Shown piece after piece: positions 18,140 through 26,902 of a DNA stretch of 64,000 bases. Numbering within the stretch: position 1 is the first letter of the stretch; each line of letters opens with the position of its first letter. The notes beneath the pieces are model-generated. The model made no database searches. It had not been told where the DNA came from and saw only the letters and a program-made list of their open reading frames with translations. Both the position numbers and the translations under genes were made by a program. The DNA comes from CAZLMW01 sp964560875 (GTDB lineage Bacteria; Myxococcota_A; UBA9042). The stretch is from the NCBI GenBank assembly GCA_964560875.1, contig CAZLMW010000017.1, forward strand, positions 1 through 64,000, written 5' to 3'.

Positions 18140-19177
18140 ATGGCCCGATCAGTAAGCATGAAAAGCGCAAAACCCAGGTGGTTCGAACCCGGCACTGTCC
18201 TGCTTCTGACGAGCCGCACCCTCGAAGGCCGATTCTACCTCGTTCCCGATCGCCCAGAGGTCAATGCAACGATCATCGGTGCGGTGGCCCGTGGACAGCG
18301 AGCCCACGCTGTGGACATTCACGGCGTCGCGTTCTTGAGCAACCACTTCCACATGGTGGTCACGGGCGACAACCCCGAGCAGATCGCGGCGTTCATGCGT
18401 TCGGTGAAGAGCAACCTCACGCGGCGCATCAACCGAATCCGTGGTCGGAGCGGCACGCTTTGGCATCGTCGCTATGATCTGGAGCGGATCGAGCCAGGCT
18501 ACGATTCGCATCTCCGTTCGCTTGCCTACGTAGTCGCCCACGGAGCGAAGGAGGGCCTTGTCGACAGGCCCGGAATGTGGCCCGGTGTCACATCGGCGCG
18601 GGAGTTGCTAGACGGTGACGAACCCGCTGCCGGAGTTTGGGAACGACGCACGGCGATGGCTCGCACGACCAAACGGGTCGTCCGGCGAAATCCCGATCGA
18701 TTCCGCGTTGCCGAGCAAATTCAGCTATCTCCGCTGCCCGGAATGAGTTCCATGGCGCCCGACGAAAGGCGCGGCGAGTTGCGTGCCGCCGTCGATGCAG
18801 TGGTGTCAGAGCGCGATCCACAGAAGCGCCCGTCCATGTCGGCCGAGGAAGCCCGAAAGCGCGCCGAGAATACAGATTGGCGAACAACCATCGGGGCGCC
18901 GCCCGCGCGCAGGCGTTGCCGGCCAAACGTCGAGGGAAGCTGGGAGGGAGAGAGCTTGCGCGAAGCGTTTGAGTTCGTAGTCGCAAAATACAGAGCGGCG
19001 TCGGACGCACACCGAGCCGGGTTGGACTGCGAATATCCGAGCTGGACGATCCCGGCCTGGCTGCGGATGGGCGAAGAACGCGGCGCCGTGTTTGCGCGGG
19101 TCAACCGTGAGTTGCAGACGCAGTGGGCGCGGCGAAGCAAGACGGGAGTGCGCGGTTTCGGGAGGGACCCGCCGTAG
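18140..19177 (+). CDS. REP-associated tyrosine transposase (Y1/HUH family)
   Basis: 345 aa. The N-terminal domain of about 150 residues is an IS200-type single-strand nuclease: the HUH site is SNHFHMVV (H69, H71), the conserved GTLWHRRY follows, and the nucleophile is Tyr130 in SLAYVVAHGAKEGLV. The C-terminal 190 residues are charged and not part of the catalytic domain, as in many RAYTs. No IS-type flanking ends or second ORF are seen, which fits a single-copy domesticated RAYT rather than an active insertion sequence. Such enzymes are believed to process REP palindromes; palindromic elements occur at 48482 and 49100 in this window. Confidence 0.85.
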   Translation: MARSVSMKSAKPRWFEPGTVLLLTSRTLEGRFYLVPDRPEVNATIIGAVARGQRAHAVDIHGVAFLSNHFHMVVTGDNPEQIAAFMRSVKSNLTRRINRIRGRSGTLWHRRYDLERIEPGYDSHLRSLAYVVAHGAKEGLVDRPGMWPGVTSARELLDGDEPAAGVWERRTAMARTTKRVVRRNPDRFRVAEQIQLSPLPGMSSMAPDERRGELRAAVDAVVSERDPQKRPSMSAEEARKRAENTDWRTTIGAPPARRRCRPNVEGSWEGESLREAFEFVVAKYRAASDAHRAGLDCEYPSWTIPAWLRMGEERGAVFARVNRELQTQWARRSKTGVRGFGRDPP

Positions 19178-19217
19178 CAACTCCAGGACGTGGCACGTCG
19201 CGTCGACGGGATTGTGC

Positions 19218-19246
19218 TTGACCCTCACAGTCGCTGCCCCTATAAC
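19218..19246 (+). promoter_or_regulatory. near-consensus sigma-70 promoter of rplC
   Basis: TTGACC at 19218-19223, a 17-base spacer and TATAAC at 19241-19246. Transcription should begin near 19253 and leave a leader of about 115 bases before rplC. It is the only promoter-like site of this quality that I saw before the six-gene run to 25022. Confidence 0.7.
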
Positions 19247-19367
19247 CGCGCGCCCCGCAATGACGGGCTCGGCCAAGTAGCGAACAAAGCGTCGCGGCCT
19301 CTGGACCGGGAACTCCAACAAGCCCGCAACGAGCAACCCTCGACGCCGCGGGCAAGGAGCTGAAGCA

Positions 19368-20009
19368 ATGGCGCTTGGCATTCTCGGCCGCAAAGTCGGC
19401 ATGACACAGATCTTCGGACCGGAAGGTAACCGCATCCCCGTCACGGTGGTTGAGGCCGGCCCCTGCACGGTCGTCAAACTGAAATCCGCCGACGGACCAG
19501 ATGGCTACAACGCCGCGGTCATCGGGTTCGGCGACATCAAAGACAAGCACGTCAACAAGCCCAAGCGCGGCATGTTCGCGAAGGCTGGTGTCGACGCCAA
19601 GAAGCACCTGCGAGAAACGCGGATCTCCAGCGACGAGGTCGAAGGCCTCCAGGTCGGCATGCAGCTCGATTGCAGCTTGTTTGCGGCGGGCAGCCTCGTG
19701 GACGTTGTCGGCACAACGAAAGGACGCGGCTTCACTGGCGTCATCAAGCGACACAACTTCCACCAGCCGAAGATGACACACGGCACGCACGAGAAGTTCC
19801 GTCATGGCGGCTCACTCGGCCAGTGCACCACGCCGGGCCGCGTTTACCTCGGCAAGAAGATGGCCGGTCGTCACGGCAACACGCGCGTCACCGTGCAAAA
19901 CCTGATGGTTGTGGGCATCGAGCCTGAGCGGAACCTGCTGCTCATCAAGGGCGGCGTGCCCGGTCCCAATGGTCGCCTCGTCTGGGTGCAGCCAGCGGTC
20001 AAGGGCTAG
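19368..20009 (+). CDS. rplC: 50S ribosomal protein L3
   Basis: L3 binds 23S rRNA early in large-subunit assembly. The protein is 213 aa, the normal size. Signatures: N-terminal LGRKVGMTQIF, and the central TTKGRGFTGVIKRHNF followed by THGTHEKFRHGGSLG and the GRKMAGR-like GKKMAGRHG. AAGGAG lies eight bases before the ATG. In most bacteria rplC sits in the S10 operon between rpsJ and rplD; here neither is adjacent, and the gene follows a transposase-like gene and precedes an unknown ORF and heme genes. It is either a relocated single copy or a second copy; a genome search is needed to tell. Confidence 0.97.
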   Translation: MALGILGRKVGMTQIFGPEGNRIPVTVVEAGPCTVVKLKSADGPDGYNAAVIGFGDIKDKHVNKPKRGMFAKAGVDAKKHLRETRISSDEVEGLQVGMQLDCSLFAAGSLVDVVGTTKGRGFTGVIKRHNFHQPKMTHGTHEKFRHGGSLGQCTTPGRVYLGKKMAGRHGNTRVTVQNLMVVGIEPERNLLLIKGGVPGPNGRLVWVQPAVKG

Positions 20010-20034
20010 TCCAACCTCATCCTCGCGGGCGTTC

Positions 20035-21144
20035 ATGCACGTCTATTTCTGCGCCGCGCTCGACGGTGTTACGTGCGATGACTCGACGTGTCCTTGCGGC
20101 GCGTGGATTCGGTCCGCCGGCGCAAAGGCATCCAAGAAGAAGGGGCGCAAGAAGGCGCCTCCGTCCGGTCACGTTTCGTTTCCCGCCCGCGCGCAGGACG
20201 AAGCAGTGCTCGACGCGCTGGGGCGCAGCAAGCCCAGCGGCGGAACCGGACGGCCGGACGGCTGGGCCGATTTCCCGGTACACGCGTGGCGGACGCCAGA
20301 GGCATTTGAGCTCGGGTTTTCGACACTTTGCCCGACAGTCCGCGCGGCGCTGGCGGCGGCGGATGAACCCGTGGCGATCGCAACGGCGGATGGCGGGTGG
20401 CGTCGCGAGTTATCTGTTTTCACGTTCGCGGACGGTCTTCAAACTGTTCGCGTTCGCCCTCGGACGACCGCGCCATGGGCTGACTACGCTGATTTGCGCG
20501 ACGCCATGCTGGACATCATCGGAGATCGGCGCCAGCCGCTACTTGCGCGCTTGGCAGACATTGCCGCCATCACAGCGACCGTCGTCGAACACAAGGGTGT
20601 TCCGCCGGAACTCCCCACATTCACGGCTCGGTCGTTCCTCGCCTGGCGTGGATTCTTGGAGGCGCGAGCAGCGGCCGCCAATCCGAAGAAGATGGCTGCA
20701 TTCGCCAACAAAGTAGCGCCTCTGTTCGAATCTGACGCCGGGCTCGTGAAGCACAAAGACGCGATCGCCGCCGCATTGAGCACGGACTGGCGTGGCATTC
20801 TGGTTGAGCGTGTAGCTTCGGCTGAGCGCGAGTTCTCCGACGCGCTGGAAAACTACCTCGGGGCGCGTGTCTTCGCGCTTCCTGTCGTGCGCGACGTTTC
20901 TCTCGCCCGCGCCTACGCCGAATTCTACGAGGCGTTCGCCGTGGGCCTTCGATACCTCGCCGCGCTGTGTGAATTGCATGGTCGAGATGCGGACGCCGGG
21001 TTGGCCGTCGCGTCGATGGCGTTGGGCGAGCACTTCGTGAACTCGTCCAAGCAGAAGCTCGCAGCTTTCGTTCCGCCGCCACCGTCACACGACCGGGCCC
21101 CCCGCGTGGCCGACGTCGACATGACGCTCGCCTCAATCTGTTAG
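20035..21144 (+). CDS. protein of unknown function with N-terminal Cys cluster
   Basis: 369 aa, no signal peptide. The first 24 residues hold four cysteines (C6, C14, C19, C21 in FCAALDGVTCDDSTCPCGAW), which could bind a metal, followed by a Lys/Gly-rich linker. The remainder is mostly helical with several Ala-rich amphipathic segments. I recognise no family. The ATG at 20035 lies 25 bases after rplC and hemD starts 15 bases after this stop, so it appears to be the second gene of the rplC-led operon. Codon use is like its neighbours. Confidence 0.7.
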   Translation: MHVYFCAALDGVTCDDSTCPCGAWIRSAGAKASKKKGRKKAPPSGHVSFPARAQDEAVLDALGRSKPSGGTGRPDGWADFPVHAWRTPEAFELGFSTLCPTVRAALAAADEPVAIATADGGWRRELSVFTFADGLQTVRVRPRTTAPWADYADLRDAMLDIIGDRRQPLLARLADIAAITATVVEHKGVPPELPTFTARSFLAWRGFLEARAAAANPKKMAAFANKVAPLFESDAGLVKHKDAIAAALSTDWRGILVERVASAEREFSDALENYLGARVFALPVVRDVSLARAYAEFYEAFAVGLRYLAALCELHGRDADAGLAVASMALGEHFVNSSKQKLAAFVPPPPSHDRAPRVADVDMTLASIC

Positions 21145-21159
21145 GCAGGCGCTGCCTCG

Positions 21160-21918
21160 ATGGCCGATTCCGTCGCGCCTCGCCCGCTCGTGGTCCTGAC
21201 CCGATCTGTGGACGACAACGTGGCGCTTGCAACGCTGCTCGAAGCGTCCGGTGTGGACACGCTCGCGATTCCCACGGCCCGCTTGGTTAGTCGGCCTCCC
21301 CTGCAGGGGCTTTCCGCTCTTCGAACCGCATTCTTGAAGGCTGACGCTATTGCGTTTACTAGTCGATACGGGGTTCGTGCTGTAGCGGACCTGGGGCTGC
21401 TCGACGCCTTGCGAACGTGTCCGTGCGTGGCTGCCGTTGGCCGGCGAACGCGTTTAGAATTAGAGCGTTACGACGTGCTCTGTGACACTCAACCCGGGGC
21501 GTCGACCGGGGCTGCTCTCGGTCGAGCTTTGGCCGATCGGCTCCCGCCAGGTTCTTTGGTCGTGTGTCCGCAGGCAGCTCACGCCCGCCCAGAGCTGCGC
21601 GACACGCTCGTTGCGCGCGATCTGGTCGCCGAGACCTACGACGTTTACGAGAACCAAGCGCCCCCGGCCCCGGTCGAGCGGGTGCTGCTGAGAGCGCGTT
21701 CGGCAACCGCATTGTACTTCGCAGCACCGTCCGCAGCAGACAGGCTCCTCTCGTGGGACCCCGAACTGAAAGCCATCCCGTGGGTAGCGATCGGGCCAAC
21801 GACAGCCCGTGTTGTGCAAGGACGTCATGGTCATGCGCCGACGTGTGTGGCACAAGAACCGACTTTGGATGCCGTGGTGGCCGCCATCGCGACGGCACTC
21901 GACTTGAGCTTGGAGTGA
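21160..21918 (+). CDS. hemD: uroporphyrinogen-III synthase
   Basis: Closes and inverts ring D of hydroxymethylbilane to give uroporphyrinogen III, the branch point of heme and corrinoid synthesis. The protein is 252 aa. HemD is poorly conserved in sequence, but the usual landmarks are visible: FTSRYGVRAV (the FTSxxGV block), a VAAVG segment, YDVYEN in the second linker, and FAAPSAADRL and IGPTTARVV in the C-terminal domain. It is four bases upstream of hemL, and the two are evidently co-expressed. hemC is not in the window. Confidence 0.88.
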   Translation: MADSVAPRPLVVLTRSVDDNVALATLLEASGVDTLAIPTARLVSRPPLQGLSALRTAFLKADAIAFTSRYGVRAVADLGLLDALRTCPCVAAVGRRTRLELERYDVLCDTQPGASTGAALGRALADRLPPGSLVVCPQAAHARPELRDTLVARDLVAETYDVYENQAPPAPVERVLLRARSATALYFAAPSAADRLLSWDPELKAIPWVAIGPTTARVVQGRHGHAPTCVAQEPTLDAVVAAIATALDLSLE

Positions 21919-21922
21919 GCCC

Positions 21923-23308
21923 ATGACCACCGATCCCGCCAACTCAACCCCAGACGGCGCGTCCGGCATGGACTCAGTCGGACGCGCGCGGCGCGACACG
22001 CTTCGGCAGGATGACAGGCCCGCGTCAAGAGCCTGGTTCGGCAGAGCCATAGACGCCATTCCCGGCGGCGTGCACAGCCCGGTCCGGGCCTTTCGCTCAG
22101 TCAACGGGAGCCCGGTGTATTTCGATCGGGCCGAAGGCGCCAGGTTCTTCGATGTCGATGGCAATCGCTACACAGACTACTGCATGTCCTGGGGGCCGCT
22201 GATCCTCGGCCACGGCCACCCCGACGTCGTGTCGAGCGTCATCGCGGCTGCCGGTCGTGGGCTCAGCTATGGCGCCTGCCATCCTGGAGAAGTCGAGCTT
22301 GCCGAGTTGATCGCGGGCGCTTTCCCGCAGTTCGATCAGTGCCGTCTCGTGAACAGCGGGACGGAGGCTGTGATGACGGCGATCCGGTTGGCCCGCGGAG
22401 CGACCGGGCGTCCTTGGATTGTGAAGTTCGACGGCGGCTACCACGGCCATAGCGACGGTTTGCTTGTCAAAGCCGGCTCGGGCCTCATCACGAGCGCCGC
22501 AACGACGGGCGCCGAACCGTCCAGCGCTGGCGTACCTGCTGATGTTGCCTCGTCCACGCTTGTCGCGCCGCTTGGAGATCTCGACGCAGTCGCGGATTTG
22601 TTCAAGGCGCATGGCGACAAGATTGCGGCACTCATAATCGAGCCGGTTCCGGCCAACAACGGCCTGCTCGTCCAGGGCGATGATTACCTCGCGGCACTTC
22701 GAGCGATCACCGAACAATACGGCGCCTTGTTGATCTTCGACGAAGTCATCACCGGTTTCCGCGTCGGGTTCGGCGGCTACGGAGACGCCGCGGGCGTCCA
22801 GGCGGATTTGGTGACGCTGGGCAAAATCATCGGCGGCGGACTGCCGGTTGGCGCCATCGTCGGCGGCCGCGAATTGATGGAACACCTTGCACCGGTCGGC
22901 CCCGTCTACCAGGCCGGCACATTGAGCGGCAATCCGCTGTCGTGCGCCGCCGGGAAAGCAACCATCGAAGCGCTGTCAGATGGCGCTGTCCACGCAGCAG
23001 TCGAGGCGCTCGGTGCCTACCTGGAGGAGCGCATCAACGTCGCTCGAAATGGCACGTGGCCGCAGATTCGCCGTGTGGGTTCGATCGCGTGGCTCTATTT
23101 CGACGAAACACCAATCCCGACCGCTGCCGCCGATGTCTCCACGACACACGTCCGACGCTTCAACGCGCTGCACGGTCCGCTCCTTGACCGCGGCCACTAT
23201 CTCCCGCCGTCGGCATTCGAGGTGCTATTCCTGAGCGCCGCTCACAGCGCCGCTGAACTTGACCGACTCGTGGCGGACATTGTCGAACTCTGCGCGGAGA
23301 TAGACTGA
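21923..23308 (+). CDS. hemL: glutamate-1-semialdehyde 2,1-aminomutase
   Basis: PLP enzyme that makes 5-aminolevulinate from glutamate-1-semialdehyde in the C5 pathway of tetrapyrrole synthesis. The protein is 461 aa, about 30 residues longer than E. coli HemL because of an N-terminal tail. The core begins at IPGGVHSPVRAF. PLP contacts are in IFDEVITGFR, and the Schiff-base lysine is K301 in VTLGKIIGGGLPVGA. The substrate gate GTLSGNPLSCAAG is conserved. It is followed after two bases by a histidine kinase gene. Confidence 0.96.
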   Translation: MTTDPANSTPDGASGMDSVGRARRDTLRQDDRPASRAWFGRAIDAIPGGVHSPVRAFRSVNGSPVYFDRAEGARFFDVDGNRYTDYCMSWGPLILGHGHPDVVSSVIAAAGRGLSYGACHPGEVELAELIAGAFPQFDQCRLVNSGTEAVMTAIRLARGATGRPWIVKFDGGYHGHSDGLLVKAGSGLITSAATTGAEPSSAGVPADVASSTLVAPLGDLDAVADLFKAHGDKIAALIIEPVPANNGLLVQGDDYLAALRAITEQYGALLIFDEVITGFRVGFGGYGDAAGVQADLVTLGKIIGGGLPVGAIVGGRELMEHLAPVGPVYQAGTLSGNPLSCAAGKATIEALSDGAVHAAVEALGAYLEERINVARNGTWPQIRRVGSIAWLYFDETPIPTAAADVSTTHVRRFNALHGPLLDRGHYLPPSAFEVLFLSAAHSAAELDRLVADIVELCAEID

Positions 23309-23310
23309 TC

Positions 23311-24336
23311 GTGGCCGCCTCACACGGCATCGTTCGCAACCCCGCTCAGCTCCTTTTCATAACGGCGGTAGTCTTGCTGATCGCGCTGTCGGCGTGGTGG
23401 TACGTGTTTCTCGTTCAGGCTGTTGAGACCGAGCACGACCTTTTGCGAGACAAGGCGACGCTCTCCCATCAACTTGCCAAGCGGTCCGGTCATCCCGGCG
23501 TGGTCGCACTGGACGTCGACGCCGCGCTGTCGAGCATCGAGAAGCGTCGCGAACGTCGGCGTTTCATGATTCTTGGGGAGGGCATTCTGCTTTCCGGCCT
23601 GCTTTTTGCCGTTGTGCTGATGCTCTACCGGTTGTTCCGGAGCGAGCGGCGATTCCGCAATGAAATCGAGTTGTTTCTCCGACGCGTCACACACGAAATG
23701 AAGACTCCCATCGCCGGCATCAAGGCGGTTCTGCAGACGATACAGATGGGACGCATGCCGGCTGACCAACTGGTCGATCTTGCCGGGCGCGCGCTGGCGG
23801 AAGCAGAACGCGAAGAGCTTCTCATCCAAAACTTGCTGCTCGCCCAGCGCATCCGGCAACCGGACGCACAACTGAAGGCCGAGCCCATCGATTTGGCAGC
23901 CCTGGTGCGCCGCCTCGTGGTGGGCCGCCAGCAGCTGTCGAGTCAAGTGGAGTGGTCGGTGGATGCTGATGACGGTAGTCGCGTCGTCGGCGATGCCGGC
24001 GCACTTCGAACGATCGTCGACAACGTGCTCGATAACGCAGCGAAATACGGCGGTGGCGCGGTCCAGATCGACGTCTCTGCCAGGCCCGCGACTGTCGTGC
24101 TCACCGTCGAGGACAACGGCATCGGTTTCGAGGACACCGCTACTTCGTCGCTGTTTGAGCCTTTCGTTCGCCAAGCGGACAGTCGCGCAGCGTCACGGCA
24201 AGGAACCGGCCTCGGACTCTCGATTTCTCGCTCGCTCGCCGCCAAGATGGGAGGGCGGATCGAGGCCTCAAGTCCCGGGGTTGGGCGGGGCGCCACGTTC
24301 ACACTTACGATGCCGCGGGACGGAGCCGACACGTGA
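23311..24336 (+). CDS. membrane sensor histidine kinase
   Basis: 341 aa. Two transmembrane segments (about residues 13-35 and 87-106) enclose a short periplasmic loop of about 50 residues, so any ligand site is small. The dimerisation box is VTHEMKTPIAGIKA with phospho-acceptor His128. The ATPase domain shows the N-box (IVDNVLDNAAKYG), G1 (VEDNGIGFED), the F-box and G2 (QGTGLGLSIS). The start is a GTG two bases after hemL. It overlaps the response regulator by four bases, so it pairs with it. The signal sensed is unknown; the hem linkage suggests heme, iron or redox, by inference. Confidence 0.93.
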   Translation: MAASHGIVRNPAQLLFITAVVLLIALSAWWYVFLVQAVETEHDLLRDKATLSHQLAKRSGHPGVVALDVDAALSSIEKRRERRRFMILGEGILLSGLLFAVVLMLYRLFRSERRFRNEIELFLRRVTHEMKTPIAGIKAVLQTIQMGRMPADQLVDLAGRALAEAEREELLIQNLLLAQRIRQPDAQLKAEPIDLAALVRRLVVGRQQLSSQVEWSVDADDGSRVVGDAGALRTIVDNVLDNAAKYGGGAVQIDVSARPATVVLTVEDNGIGFEDTATSSLFEPFVRQADSRAASRQGTGLGLSISRSLAAKMGGRIEASSPGVGRGATFTLTMPRDGADT

Positions 24337-25022
24337 GCCGGATTCTGCTGGTTGAGGACGACGATTTGATCGGCACGATGGTGCGCCTGAATCTCCAGCA
24401 GGAGGGCTTCACCGTCGACTGGTTGCAGCGCGGCGATATGGTCGCCGCCGAGCTCGGGCGCAGGACATATGACGCGATTCTGCTCGACATCGACTTGCCT
24501 GGCCGCTCCGGCGTCGAGGTTGCACGGGACGCTCGGCGCGACGGAATCGGAACGCCGATCGTGATGCTTACGGCGCTGGACGGTGTGGATTCAAAGGTTG
24601 TTGCACTGGAGGCCGGGGCCGACGATTACGTCTGCAAACCATTTGATGTCGCCGAGTTGGTTGCACGGGTTCGTGCCCAAATCCGCCGCAGCCGAGCGCC
24701 GATCGAGGTCGGAAGCCAACAAGTAGTCCGCGTCGGCGCCGGCAGTTTCGACCGTAGCCGTCGCACGCTCCACACGTCGACGGGCTTGTCCGTGACTCCC
24801 TCCGACCGCGAGGCCGACTTGCTGATGCTGCTGGTACGCAACCCCGATCGCGTGCTCACTCGTGCCGACATCTTGGACGAAGTCTGGGGCATGAACGCAA
24901 TGCCCAGTGAGCGAACGGTCGACAATTTCATCGTCCGCTTGCGTCGTTGGATCGAGCCAGACCCAGATGCGCCCATCCATATCGTGACCGTTCGCGGCAC
25001 GGGGTACCGGTTTACTCCGTGA
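24333..25022 (+). CDS. OmpR/PhoB-family response regulator
   Basis: 229 aa. The receiver domain has acidic residues D10-D11, phospho-acceptor D52 in LLDIDLP, switch Thr81 and Lys103 in YVCKPFD. The C-terminal winged helix is OmpR type (VLTRADILDEVWG, RTVDNFIVRLRRWIE, VRGTGYRFTP), so it is a DNA-binding regulator. It starts with a GTG overlapping the kinase stop (GTGA). It is the last gene of the rplC-hemD-hemL run. The repeated quasi-palindromes just downstream of it are candidate binding sites for this or another regulator. Confidence 0.95.
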   Translation: MSRILLVEDDDLIGTMVRLNLQQEGFTVDWLQRGDMVAAELGRRTYDAILLDIDLPGRSGVEVARDARRDGIGTPIVMLTALDGVDSKVVALEAGADDYVCKPFDVAELVARVRAQIRRSRAPIEVGSQQVVRVGAGSFDRSRRTLHTSTGLSVTPSDREADLLMLLVRNPDRVLTRADILDEVWGMNAMPSERTVDNFIVRLRRWIEPDPDAPIHIVTVRGTGYRFTP

Positions 25023-25360
25023 ACGGACGCTTGGTTCCTCCGTTATCGCCAATAATAGCAGATAGTTACGATCGTCTCTGAGTCGCGCGATTTCCGTATG
25101 TCCAAACGAAATCAGAAGCAAAATCATAGACTTGCTCACGTCCCTGAGACGCTCGCTTCCGTCATGAACCGGCGGTTCTCAACCTCGGCGTCCGGCCGGG
25201 CGCCTTCGCGTTAAACGCTGTGAGAATCAACAGTTGCGATCGTCCCTGGGACGCGCGAACCAGTCGCCCCTTTGGTAGCCGCGCTCGGTCGCTGCTTCCA
25301 GGCCCCCTTGAAACCCTCGCCCCGACCGTGTAATCGCCCGCAAACGGACCGGAGCCGCCC
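25023..25360. promoter_or_regulatory. intergenic region with three copies of a quasi-palindromic motif upstream of guaB
   Basis: This 338 bp gene-free stretch holds three copies of CGTCYCTGRGWCG at 25073-25085, 25139-25151 and 25241-25253. The third is a perfect 6-1-6 palindrome (CGTCCC-T-GGGACG). The first and third are embedded in a longer 27 bp direct repeat (25064-25090 and 25232-25258) that differs at four positions. The layout looks like operator sites for a dimeric regulator of guaBA. I see no RNA gene or ORF here. Confidence 0.55.
25308..25336 (+). promoter_or_regulatory. possible guaB promoter
   Basis: TTGAAA, 17-base spacer, TAATCG. The -35 is good and the -10 is weak. It lies 24 bases before the guaB start codon, so the leader would be short. 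The nearest quasi-palindrome ends about 55 bases upstream, a position suited to an activator. Confidence 0.3.
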
Positions 25361-26836
25361 ATGAACGCCGCCGCCCACGAACACCGCTTCCAGTGGGCCG
25401 AGCCCGCGCTCACCTTCGACGATGTTTTGCTCGTCCCAGCATTCAGCGATGTGCTGCCGCGCGACGTTTCGCTGTCGACCCGCGTGGGCGAACGTCTTGC
25501 GATGAACATCCCGCTGCTTGCCGCGGCGATGGACACGGTCTCCGAGGCACCGCTTGCGATTGCTGTGGCCCGAGAGGGCGGGATGTCGGTCATCCACAAG
25601 AACCTGAGTGTCGCCGAGCAGGCCGACCACGTGGCCCGCGTCAAGGCATCCGACCCGCGCTTCGACGCGGCGGCTACCCAACTCGCGCCCACCGATGCCG
25701 CCCTCGCCGCTGTGGAAACCATGCGCAGCATCGGCTCACCGGAGCTCCCGGTAGTCAACGACGGCCGCCTGGTGGGTGTCTTGACCCGCCGCTCTCTGCT
25801 GCTCCACGGCGCTGATTGCGCGGTGGCGGAACGCATGGGTGAAATCGCGGTATCGATCGGTGCCGACGCCAGCGTGCAGGACGCCCGCGCTCTGTTCGAT
25901 GAGCACGGCTTCGAACGCCTCTTCGTTGTCGACCGCAATGGCCTCTTCGCCGGCGTCATGGCACGCGCTCACCTCGAACTGCACGAGCGTTACCCCAAGG
26001 CGCTCCGCGATCACGCTGGACGCCTCCGTGTGGCCGCTGCCGTCGGTCCATCCGCGGATTGCGACGAACGGGTTGATGCGTTGGTCGCCGCAGGGGTTGA
26101 CGCCATCGTCATCGACACGGCGCACGGTCATTCGCAAAACGTTCTCGACGCCGTCGCACGGACTCGAAAGCGCTTGCCCGACGCAACCATCATCGCCGGA
26201 AACATCGCCACCGCCGAAGCCGTCGAAGCGCTCGCCGCGGCCGGCGCCGACGTCGTCAAGGTGGGCATCGGACCCGGATCCATCTGCACCACCCGCATTG
26301 TGGCCGGCGTGGGCGTGCCCCAGATCTCGGCCGTTTTCGATTGCAGCGCCGCGGCCCGCCGACTCGGGGTCGGCATCATCGCCGATGGAGGCATCAAGCG
26401 CAGCGGCGACATCGTCAAGGCGCTGGCGGCCGGCGCGGATGCGATCATGGTCGGGTCTCTGCTCGCGGGTACCGATGAGTCTCCCGGCGACATCGTCGTG
26501 CGAGACGGAATGCGATTCAAAGCCTACCGCGGCATGGGATCGCTCGGCGCCATGCAGCAGGGCAGCAAGGACCGCTACTTCCAGGACCATCAGTCCGACG
26601 CTGACAAGCTCGTTCCCGAAGGCGTCGAAGCCGTCGTGCCGGCCAAGGGCTCCGTCCGGGCTGTCATCCACCAGCTCATGGGCGGCCTTCGCAGCGGCAT
26701 GGGCTACACCGGCTGCAGCAATGTTGCTGCGCTCCAGGAGCGCGCGCGATTCGTCCGCATGACCCCATCCGGCCTCGCCGAATCGCATGTCCACGGCGTC
26801 GCGATGAGCCGTCCGAGCCCCAACTACGCACCCTGA
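25361..26836 (+). CDS. guaB: inosine-5'-monophosphate dehydrogenase
   Basis: Oxidises IMP to XMP with NAD, the committed step of guanine nucleotide synthesis. The protein is 491 aa. The N-terminal barrel half is followed by a CBS-domain pair (about residues 95-215) and then the rest of the barrel. The catalytic Cys309 is in GIGPGSICTTR. The IMP-binding block IIADGGIKRSGDIVKAL and the flap region YRGMGSLGAMQQGS are intact. GGAG lies six bases before the ATG. It is followed after 66 bases by guaA, the usual guaBA operon. Confidence 0.97.
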   Translation: MNAAAHEHRFQWAEPALTFDDVLLVPAFSDVLPRDVSLSTRVGERLAMNIPLLAAAMDTVSEAPLAIAVAREGGMSVIHKNLSVAEQADHVARVKASDPRFDAAATQLAPTDAALAAVETMRSIGSPELPVVNDGRLVGVLTRRSLLLHGADCAVAERMGEIAVSIGADASVQDARALFDEHGFERLFVVDRNGLFAGVMARAHLELHERYPKALRDHAGRLRVAAAVGPSADCDERVDALVAAGVDAIVIDTAHGHSQNVLDAVARTRKRLPDATIIAGNIATAEAVEALAAAGADVVKVGIGPGSICTTRIVAGVGVPQISAVFDCSAAARRLGVGIIADGGIKRSGDIVKALAAGADAIMVGSLLAGTDESPGDIVVRDGMRFKAYRGMGSLGAMQQGSKDRYFQDHQSDADKLVPEGVEAVVPAKGSVRAVIHQLMGGLRSGMGYTGCSNVAALQERARFVRMTPSGLAESHVHGVAMSRPSPNYAP

Positions 26837-26902
26837 GCAAGCACCCTACGAACGCTGCCCAGCTCGTCTCTCGCCACCGCCCACGGGCCCGGAACGCGAT
26901 CC

